Assembly: GCF_008041835.1 (NCBI RefSeq)
Contig: NZ_VRYE01000051.1
Span: forward strand, 1 to 45,727
Length of the DNA: 45,727 bases
Reading direction: 5' to 3'
DNA from: Ectopseudomonas mendocina
GTDB lineage: Bacteria > Pseudomonadota > Gammaproteobacteria > Pseudomonadales > Pseudomonadaceae
This document shows positions 37,222 through 45,727 of this stretch, piece after piece (position 1 is the first letter of the stretch; each line of letters begins with the position of its first letter). The translations under genes were made by a program, and so were the position numbers. The notes beneath the pieces are model-generated. The model did not search any database. It worked only from the letters and a program-made list of their open reading frames with translations, and was not told where the DNA came from.

Positions 37222-38166
37222 CTACGAGGCGGGCCAGAATGCGCGAATACCCGCCACACCCTGAGCGCCGATCTGCCAGGCACGCTCGACGTCGCCTGGG
37301 CCAACACCGCCCAGCAGGTAAGCCGGCAAGTTGAAACCCGCCAGCATCTCGCGCGCCGCCTCCCAGCCCAGCGGCTGCGCGCCGGGGTGCGTGGCGGTGG
37401 CCTGCAGCGGTGACAGGGTGGCGAAATCCACCCCCATCTGCGCAGCAAGGGCCAACTCCTCGGGACTGTGGCAGGAAGCGGCCAACCAGCGATTTTCAGG
37501 GAACGGTCGACCACCAGCGGCGTATTGACGCAGTTGCTCGGCGGTCAGGTGCCAGCCGGCCGCCGGAAAGTCGCCCAGCCACTCCAGTGGCCCCTTGAGC
37601 ATCAGTTGCGCCTTGCCGGCGCACAGTCCCTGCACATCGACGGCCAGATCGCGGTACTGCGCATCGAACATGTTCGGCGCACGCAGTTGAATCAGGCGTA
37701 TGCCTTGGGCCAGGGCACTGCGGATGCCGGCCAGCAGCTCGCTCGGCGCCAGGCCATCCGGGGTGATCAGGTAGCGCTCGGGCAGGCGCGCGGCGGCGAC
37801 TATGGGTTTGTTGGCGGCGGGGAATTGGTAGTCCAGCAACTGCCGCTCGCTGGCCCAGGCCAGCGGCTGACCCTCAGCACCATGCGGCTCGCCACTGAAG
37901 GCCGAGACCTCCCAGACGTCCAGCAGCACCTGCTTGTCCGGATAGTCGTGGCGAATCTGGATCAGCGGGTGCGCCGCCTGCGGGCAAATGCCCAGCTCCT
38001 CCTGCAGTTCGCGCGCGAGCGCGGCATGCACGGTTTCGCCCTCTTCCACCTTGCCACCGGGGAACTCCCAAAGCCCGCCCTGGTGTTTGCCCTCGGGTCG
38101 CCTGGCGAGCAGGATGCGTCCATCGACACCCCGAATCACTGCTGCTGCGACATGCACACGCTTCAC
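37222..38166 (-). CDS. Nudix hydrolase fused to a ThiE/TenI-like domain (PA4400-like)
   Basis: The 314-residue protein has an N-terminal MutT domain with a full Nudix box (GGKVEEGE...RELQEELGI, residues 38-60), and a C-terminal thiamine-phosphate-synthase/TenI-like barrel (about 140-314; GIRLIQLRAPNM, AASCHSPEELALA, DFATLSPLQATATHPGA, YLLGGVGPGDVERAW). The fusion is the usual Pseudomonas form and may clean up oxidised 8-oxo-dGTP or thiamine precursors. Start is GTG at 38166 with GGAGG seven bases upstream; it overlaps the GST stop. Confidence 0.9.
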   Translation of the reverse strand: MKRVHVAAAVIRGVDGRILLARRPEGKHQGGLWEFPGGKVEEGETVHAALARELQEELGICPQAAHPLIQIRHDYPDKQVLLDVWEVSAFSGEPHGAEGQPLAWASERQLLDYQFPAANKPIVAAARLPERYLITPDGLAPSELLAGIRSALAQGIRLIQLRAPNMFDAQYRDLAVDVQGLCAGKAQLMLKGPLEWLGDFPAAGWHLTAEQLRQYAAGGRPFPENRWLAASCHSPEELALAAQMGVDFATLSPLQATATHPGAQPLGWEAAREMLAGFNLPAYLLGGVGPGDVERAWQIGAQGVAGIRAFWPAS

Positions 38167-38795
38167 CCCTTGACCTCCTGCAATGCTGCCTGATGCCAGC
38201 GCTGGAACGCCGGCCAGCGGTAGATGGTTTCGACATAGGCCGCTGCCGTTGTCGGCAAGGCCACATGATAACTGCGCAGGCGCGCGGCAACCGGCGCGAA
38301 GAAGGCATCGGCGATACTGGCCTGACCGAACAGATAGTTGCCTGAAGTGGCGAAACGCTCGCGGCAATCGGCCCAGATCGCGCAGATGCGGTCGATATCG
38401 GCCTGCGCCGCGTCCGGCAGCTCGGTCAGCGCCTTGTCACGTGCCAGATCCATCGGCAGGTGGCTGCGCAGCGCGCTGAAGCCACTGTGCATCTCCGCAC
38501 AAACACTACGCGCCAAGGCGCGTGCCTGAGGCGCCTGCGGCCACAGCTGCGCCTCGGGGTAGCGCTCGGCCAGATACTCGGCTATCGCCAGCGAATCCCA
38601 CACCGGCCCATGCTCGGTGAGCAGCACCGGCACCTTGCCGCTGGGCGAGTGCCGTAGCAATTGCGCGCGGCTGTCGGGCTGATACAGACGCACCAGCACT
38701 TCTTCACATTCCACACCGGCCAGCTCGACCGCCAGAGCGGCGCGCAACGACCAGGAGGAATAGTTCTTGTCGCCAATCACCAGTTTCACAGGCAT
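38163..38795 (-). CDS. Glutathione S-transferase family protein
   Basis: The 210-residue protein has an N-terminal thioredoxin-like domain (KLVIGDKNYSSWSLRAALAV, then SGKVPVLLTEHGPVWDSLAI with the cis-Pro and glutathione site) and a helical C-terminal domain. It resembles the YfcF/zeta-like group with Ser in the active helix. The substrate is unknown. The start ATG at 38795 has GAGGA upstream. It lies in the minus-strand gene series argJ, GST, Nudix. Confidence 0.9.
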   Translation of the reverse strand: MPVKLVIGDKNYSSWSLRAALAVELAGVECEEVLVRLYQPDSRAQLLRHSPSGKVPVLLTEHGPVWDSLAIAEYLAERYPEAQLWPQAPQARALARSVCAEMHSGFSALRSHLPMDLARDKALTELPDAAQADIDRICAIWADCRERFATSGNYLFGQASIADAFFAPVAARLRSYHVALPTTAAAYVETIYRWPAFQRWHQAALQEVKG

Positions 38796-38852
38796 CTCGC
38801 GCGTCCTCGGGCATGAAGTCACTCGACGTTAAAAGCCTGCACCCCGAATAGC

Positions 38853-38890
38853 AAATTCCCGCGCGTCATGGGGTCATGAGGCGCGGGAAT
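38853..38890 (-). terminator. Possible argJ terminator
   Basis: The stem attcccgcgc / gcgcgggaat (38855-38864 and 38881-38890) has an inner catg pairing in the loop and a short A/T tract at the low-coordinate side, as expected for minus-strand transcription. Confidence 0.6.
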
Positions 38891-38909
38891 AATGGACGGC
38901 CGGGACTGA

Positions 38910-40127
38910 TCAGGTGCGGTATTCGGCGTTAATCTTGACGTATTCGTGGGACAGGTCGGTGGTCCAGATGGTCTCGCTGCAGGTGCCGCGTCCCAGTTCG
39001 ATGCGGATGGTGATTTCCTCACGGGCCATCACTGCCGCACCCTGCTCTTCGGTGTAGGTGGTCGCGCGGCAACCCTTGCTGGCGATGCAGACTTCGCCGA
39101 GGAATACGTCGATCTTGCTCACATCCAGTTGCGGCACACCGGCATAGCCGACCGCCGCGAGGATACGGCCCCAGTTCGGGTCGGAGGCGAACAGCGCGGT
39201 CTTGATCAGCGGCGAATGGGCCACCGCGTAAGCCACGTCCAGGCACTCCTGATGGGTGCCCCCGCCATTGACCTGCACAGTGACGAACTTGGTCGCGCCT
39301 TCGCCGTCACGGACGATGGCCTGGGCCACTTCCATGAACACCTCGAATACCGCCTGCTTGAGCTTGGCGAACAGTTCGCCCGAAGCTTCGCTGATTTCCG
39401 GCAAGCCAGCCTGACCGGTGGCGATCAGCATGCAGCAGTCATTGGTAGAGGTGTCGCCATCGATGGTGATGCGGTTGAACGACTTGTTCGCCGCATCGCG
39501 CACCAGATCCTGCAGCACGCCCTGAGCAACCTTGGCGTCGGTGGCAATGTAGCCGAGCATGGTGGCCATGTTCGGGCGGATCATCCCCGCGCCCTTACTG
39601 ATGCCGGTGACGGTGATGGTCACGCCGTCGTACTGGAACTGCCGGCTGGCCCCCTTGGGCAGGGTGTCGGTGGTCATGATGCCGGTCGCAGCCGCTTCCC
39701 AGTTGTCGGCCTTGAGGTCGTCCAGCGCCGCCTGCAGCGCGGACTCGATCTTCTCGACCGGCAGCGGCTCACCGATCACCCCGGTGGAAAACGGCAGTAC
39801 GGCGCTTTCCGCCACGCCGGCCAGCTCGGCCAGGCGCGCACAGGCACGGCGCGCACGGGCCAGACCATCGGCGCCGGTACCGGCGTTGGCATTGCCGGTA
39901 TTGGTCAGCAGATAACGCACTTCACCACCCAGGCGCTCGCGGGTGATCAGTACCGGCGCCGCGCAGAAGGCGTTGGTGGTGGTCACCCCGGCGATCCGCG
40001 AACCTTCGGCGCAGCGCATCACCACCACATCCTTGCGCCCGGGGCGCTTGATGCCGGCCGAGGCGATGCCCAGCTCGAAACCGGGAACCGGGTGCAGGGT
40101 AGACAGCGGGCCAAGACCAACAGCCAT
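38910..40127 (-). CDS. argJ: ArgJ, bifunctional ornithine acetyltransferase / N-acetylglutamate synthase
   Basis: The 405-residue proenzyme recycles the acetyl group in arginine biosynthesis. It cuts itself before Thr189 in the motif [13 protein letters not shown] to give alpha and beta chains, the Thr becoming the nucleophile. Conserved [36 protein letters not shown] and [16 protein letters not shown] segments are present. The ATG at 40127 has AGGAGC upstream. secA lies 151 bp upstream with a terminator between, so argJ probably has its own promoter. Confidence 0.97.
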   Translation of the reverse strand: MAVGLGPLSTLHPVPGFELGIASAGIKRPGRKDVVVMRCAEGSRIAGVTTTNAFCAAPVLITRERLGGEVRYLLTNTGNANAGTGADGLARARRACARLAELAGVAESAVLPFSTGVIGEPLPVEKIESALQAALDDLKADNWEAAATGIMTTDTLPKGASRQFQYDGVTITVTGISKGAGMIRPNMATMLGYIATDAKVAQGVLQDLVRDAANKSFNRITIDGDTSTNDCCMLIATGQAGLPEISEASGELFAKLKQAVFEVFMEVAQAIVRDGEGATKFVTVQVNGGGTHQECLDVAYAVAHSPLIKTALFASDPNWGRILAAVGYAGVPQLDVSKIDVFLGEVCIASKGCRATTYTEEQGAAVMAREEITIRIELGRGTCSETIWTTDLSHEYVKINAEYRT

Positions 40128-40181
40128 GAGATGCGCTCCTTCAAGTATGCAGTGATCGCTCGGGCGACCGGATGAGATGGT

Positions 40182-40215
40182 AAAACGCCGCGAGCGGCAC
40201 AGCCGTCGCGGCGTT
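40182..40215 (-). terminator. secA terminator
   Basis: The stem aacgccgcga (40184-40193) and tcgcggcgtt (40206-40215) is followed on the minus strand by a short U-run (aaaa at 40182-40185). Confidence 0.8.
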
Positions 40216-40278
40216 GTCAGGGCGCAGGCAGCATAGCCGAAGCGCCCGCTACTGCAAGCGTCCCAAACGGGCCGGTGA

Positions 40279-43014
<2,736 letters not shown>

Positions 43015-43252
43015 ATCGACAGGATCTTCCGGCGAATGGATGGAGGTCGGCGCAAACCGCGACCTGGCAGCCAGCATGGCTACAGACGAAGGGGGCATTC
43101 TACCCGGAAAACCCAGGGAGGAAAGTGACGTTGTCAGCCCATTGCTGCCGCGTGTGTTGCAGACCGCGCCACCCGGCAGGCCGGGAGCGCGACGTGAAAC
43201 CTTATATGAGGGTCAATGCCGGCAATACAAGGGCGAGGCGAAAGCGACCTGT

Positions 43253-44173
43253 TTACTCGACGCCGCTGGCCCGCGCGATGTACAGGGCCGGATTGACCTG
43301 ACGCCCCTCCTTGCTGACCTCGAAATGCACGTGATAACCGGTGGAGCGCCCACTGCGACCGACCTTGGCAATGGTCTGGCCACGCTGCACCAGATCACCG
43401 ATCTGCACGGTATTGCTCTGGTTGTGCGCATAGAGCGTGACGTAGCCATCGGCATGGCTGACTTCCACGGTATTGCCGTAACCACTCTTCTTCCCGGAGA
43501 AGGTCACCACACCGGCCGCCACCGCGACTACATCGCTACCAGGCTTGGCGGCGAAGTCGATACCCTTGTGGACACTGGCGCGACCGCTCAAGGGGTGCAC
43601 ACGACGACCAAAGGGTGACGACACATAACCTTGCAAAACCGGACGACCGGAGAGGGTTTCGGCCTCATTCAGACGGCGCTCACCCAGCAATTGCTCGAGC
43701 ACTTCAAGCTGCTGCTCGCGACTGTCTACGCGCAACGCCAGCTCATCGAGCGCACTCATGAAAGGCGGCGGCGCATACGCCGAAGCGCCCAGCGCATCCT
43801 CTGCACCGCCCTGGCCTACACCGAGCGAGAAGTCGAACTCGCCGGCATCCAGCTCAGCCAACTCGGTAAGACGCTCACCCAGGGCATCGAGCCGGGTGAG
43901 GCGCGCCTGCAACTCGGCAACGTGAACGGCGAAGGCATCGAGCTGACGCTGCGCATCCTGGCGTACGGCGCCAACCTGTTCGCGCTGTTGATCGAGCGCC
44001 TTGGCCAGCGAGACATCGACCACAGGTTCGTCGGTCAGCCACCTGGCACCCAGCGCGGCACCGGCACCAAGGCTCAGAGCCAGCAACACAATAACCGATA
44101 GCAGCAGCCAGCGCAGGTTCAAATGGATCGTTCGCGCTGAACCATGGCGACTGTTGAGCAAAATGATGTGCAT
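43253..44173 (-). CDS. M23 (LytM-type) metallopeptidase (PA4404-like)
   Basis: The 306-residue protein has one N-terminal membrane helix (about 19-42), a coiled-coil region (50-170), and an M23 domain (about 190-306) with the zinc motifs HKGIDFA and HVHFEV, plus FGRRVHPLSGR and VTLYAHNQS. It probably acts on peptidoglycan cross-bridges or activates amidases in the periplasm. All metal ligands appear present. It is divergent from the DciA-like gene (78 bp) and upstream of secA by 238 bp. Confidence 0.93.
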   Translation of the reverse strand: MHIILLNSRHGSARTIHLNLRWLLLSVIVLLALSLGAGAALGARWLTDEPVVDVSLAKALDQQREQVGAVRQDAQRQLDAFAVHVAELQARLTRLDALGERLTELAELDAGEFDFSLGVGQGGAEDALGASAYAPPPFMSALDELALRVDSREQQLEVLEQLLGERRLNEAETLSGRPVLQGYVSSPFGRRVHPLSGRASVHKGIDFAAKPGSDVVAVAAGVVTFSGKKSGYGNTVEVSHADGYVTLYAHNQSNTVQIGDLVQRGQTIAKVGRSGRSTGYHVHFEVSKEGRQVNPALYIARASGVE

Positions 44174-44251
44174 GGTTTCCCCTTTTCACAAAGCACAGGC
44201 CGGCAGCACGCTCTGCTACCATGTCGGCTCTGCAACTTAAGGCTTCCCGCC

Positions 44252-44707
44252 ATGACGTTTCGTCCCTTGCCGGCCCAGGCACCCGCTAAGCTGCTGCGCG
44301 AAGCAAAGCCCCTGAAAGCGCTGTTCAGCCAGGCACAACGCCTTGTTCACCTACAGCGTCTTGTCGATAGCCAGCTACAGCCCGCAGCCCGGGAGCACTG
44401 TCATGTAGCGTCCTGGCGCGACGGCTGTCTGTTGTTGATCGTGACCGACGGCCACTGGGCAACACGCCTGCGTTACCAGCAACGAAGATTGCAACGACAG
44501 CTGCAGGCGCTTGAAGAGTTCGCGACCTTAACGAAAATCATATTCAAGGTGCAACCTCAAGGTGGCCAGAATCGCGCAGCAGGTCGCACCTTGCACCTCT
44601 CCGACAGCGCAGCACAAAACATCCAGGCCACCGCCGAAGGCATCAGCGACCCCAGACTACGCGCTGCACTTGAGCGCCTGGCCAGCCACACTCGCAAGGA
44701 CGAATGA
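44252..44707 (+). CDS. DciA-like protein (DUF721)
   Basis: The 151-residue basic protein has a DUF721 core: LVHLQRLVDSQLQP, then CLLLIVTDGHWATRLRYQQRRL. In other bacteria DciA helps load the replicative helicase DnaB at the origin. Its place next to an M23 peptidase and secA is the typical order in Pseudomonas (PA4405, from memory). The ATG at 44252 starts the conserved region; an upstream in-frame ATG overlaps the divergent gene. Confidence 0.85.
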   Translation: MTFRPLPAQAPAKLLREAKPLKALFSQAQRLVHLQRLVDSQLQPAAREHCHVASWRDGCLLLIVTDGHWATRLRYQQRRLQRQLQALEEFATLTKIIFKVQPQGGQNRAAGRTLHLSDSAAQNIQATAEGISDPRLRAALERLASHTRKDE

Positions 44708-44815
44708 CGCCTCGTCCGTTCGTCGGCAAAGCTCATCCGGGCACGACCAGCAGAAAAACGTCGCCGGAGAACCGTCTCAACGCAGCACGCCCTGGCTGCA
44801 GCAAGACATAAAAAA

Positions 44816-45567
44816 GGCTCTTCGCGTTATCGCGGGGAAGATACGCTTGACACCGGACTGGCAATTACGTGTTAGCTGTCGATGACTTGGCACTATCCCT
44901 TAGCGTGTTGTCTGGCCTGATAGGTTTCGCCCCTTACGGGCGACTCACTTTCTTTGCTTGTGCAAAGAAAGTAAGCAAAGAAACACACCCCTGCATACGG
45001 CCCCGGCTGCGCCGGGATTCCCTCGCCCCATCACCACTCCAGGGGCACGCCACGAAGGGCCATCCCTGGCCCATCACGGCTCTCGCGACATCCATGTCGC
45101 TCAACCCCTTCCACGGTGATTTCACTCGGCCTCCTGAAGGGGGCTTGGGCGTCGTCTTTGAGATCGCGCCTCAAGAGCAAAATCCAAACACTACCGACTT
45201 TGATCTTCCAGAGATGTCGCAAGCTCGCGACCTGGTCCCCTTCAGGAGGCCGAGTGGAGGTGTTGCGCAGGGGGGGGAGCCGCATGGATGCGGCGAAAGG
45301 CTTAATGGGCCAGGGATGGCCCATGTAAGCCGGCCCCCGGAGCAGCGCCGGAGCAAGGGAAGTTTCGCGTAGCGAAACCCGAATGTCGGGGTGCCCTTCT
45401 TTGGCACACCTTTCTTGGGCAAGCAAGAAAGGTGTGGCGCCCGTAAGGGGCGCAACCCAAACGCTCAGTACACGCGGTAATGGATAGTGCTAAGTCATCA
45501 GGCAGTACGCACACAAACTTGCCAGTCCGGTGTCAACCCGCACTTTCCCCAAAATATGCGAAGGACC
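44816..45567 (+). mobile_element. Third copy of the TIR element (752 bp), interior inverted
   Basis: The outer 49-bp repeats (44816-44864, 45519-45567) have the same left/right identity as in copy 2, but the interior 44865-45518 reads as the reverse complement of the copy 2 interior. The inner 18 bp of the two end repeats, ttgacaccggactggcaa, are identical in inverted orientation. It lacks the ~60-bp extra modules present in both arms of copy 2. The left flank is ataaaaaa; the right flank aatcggga differs, so no target duplication remains. It ends directly against a group II intron-like sequence. Bases 44708-44815 hold nothing I recognise. Confidence 0.88.
45123..45256. repeat. Central stem-loop of element copy 3 with variable core
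   Basis: A perfect 20-bp inverted repeat (45123-45142, 45237-45256) encloses a 94-nt loop, the same length as in copy 2. The 35-nt core is at 45183-45217. Outside the core, the loop matches the reverse complement of the copy 2 loop at most places. Confidence 0.85.
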
Positions 45568-45656
45568 AATCGGGATAGGGGGGAATCAATAAGTTCCGCC
45601 CCTCCCGCACCACCCGGCATGCGGGTCCGCACCGGGCGGTTCGAGACGTTGCGGTT
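45568..45656 (-). ncRNA. Probable 3' RNA domains of a group II intron (edge fragment)
   Basis: On the minus strand a hairpin cccggtgcgg-acccgcatgccggg and ggtggtgcgggagggg follow a short open frame, and the segment ends ctatcccgatt against the element end. This layout is what follows reverse-transcriptase genes of many bacterial group II introns, as I remember them. The catalytic parts beyond the window cannot be checked. Confidence 0.45.
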
Positions 45657-45727
45657 TCACGAGAGTCTCGGCACTCCCAACCGATCGAAGTAGGCACTGG
45701 TCAGCACATTATGGATGGCAGAGCGAC
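45657..45727 (-). CDS. C-terminal end of a probable group II intron reverse transcriptase (partial)
   Basis: The minus strand is open from the window edge to a TGA at 45657-45659 and encodes the tail RSAIHNVLTSAYFDRLGVP plus RLS. The pattern AYFDRLG near the C-terminus and the conserved hairpin after the stop suggest an intron-encoded reverse transcriptase/maturase. Only 22 residues are visible, so the call leans on the downstream RNA. Confidence 0.4.
   Translation of the reverse strand, partial: RSAIHNVLTSAYFDRLGVPRLS

Overview
The window is a GC-rich chromosomal segment from a Pseudomonas, most likely of the mendocina/oleovorans/pseudoalcaligenes group. I infer this from the protein sequences and from gene order that matches, from memory, three separate blocks of the P. 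aeruginosa PAO1 chromosome. Coding density is high, and I see no tRNA, rRNA or CRISPR.

Layout. (1) 1-207 is the right end of a repeated element. (2) 349-19729 is the type IV pilus block: a PP0621-like small protein, pilS-pilR, thiO, then the minor pilin/tip adhesin cluster fimT, fimU, pilV, pilW, pilX, pilY1, pilE. On the opposite strand follow ispH and the murJ / ribF-ileS-lspA-fkpB genes, with rpsT divergent from murJ. (3) 20281-21181 is a full copy of the repeated element with a perfect 8-bp target duplication. (4) 21241-26310 is a PA4642-like gene, a SulP transporter, and the nucleobase salvage genes hpt, upp and uraA. (5) 26530-28709 holds two DUF481 outer-membrane paralogues, the second a pseudogene cut by a 191-bp MITE-like insert. 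(6) 28726-44707 holds an ATL-type alkyltransferase-like protein, ampG with an internal duplication, a four-gene signalling operon (GGDEF-like response regulator, panE-like reductase, hybrid-free sensor kinase, cobalamin adenosyltransferase), yajQ, an mscS-type channel, the secA-argJ-GST-Nudix/ThiE genes, an M23 peptidase and a DciA-like protein. (7) 44816-45567 is a third copy of the repeated element, followed directly by what looks like the 3' end of a group II intron.

The most unusual content is the repeated element. It has 49-bp imperfect terminal inverted repeats (ISL3-like in style), no transposase, and an interior built of two mirrored arms. The arms close in a perfect 20-21-bp stem around a 94-nt loop. 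In both full copies the loop has the same length and carries a 35-nt core that differs strongly between copies while its flanks are conserved. The interior is inverted relative to the ends between copy 2 and copy 3. This looks like a non-autonomous, cruciform-forming or RNA-forming mobile element with a variable cassette and an invertible body, and I know of no described function for it.

How the genes work together: PilS-PilR and the minor pilins/PilY1 build and regulate type IV pili; LspA, MurJ, AmpG, the M23 peptidase and SecA serve the envelope; Hpt, Upp and UraA salvage purine and pyrimidine bases. PAO1 locus names below are from memory.
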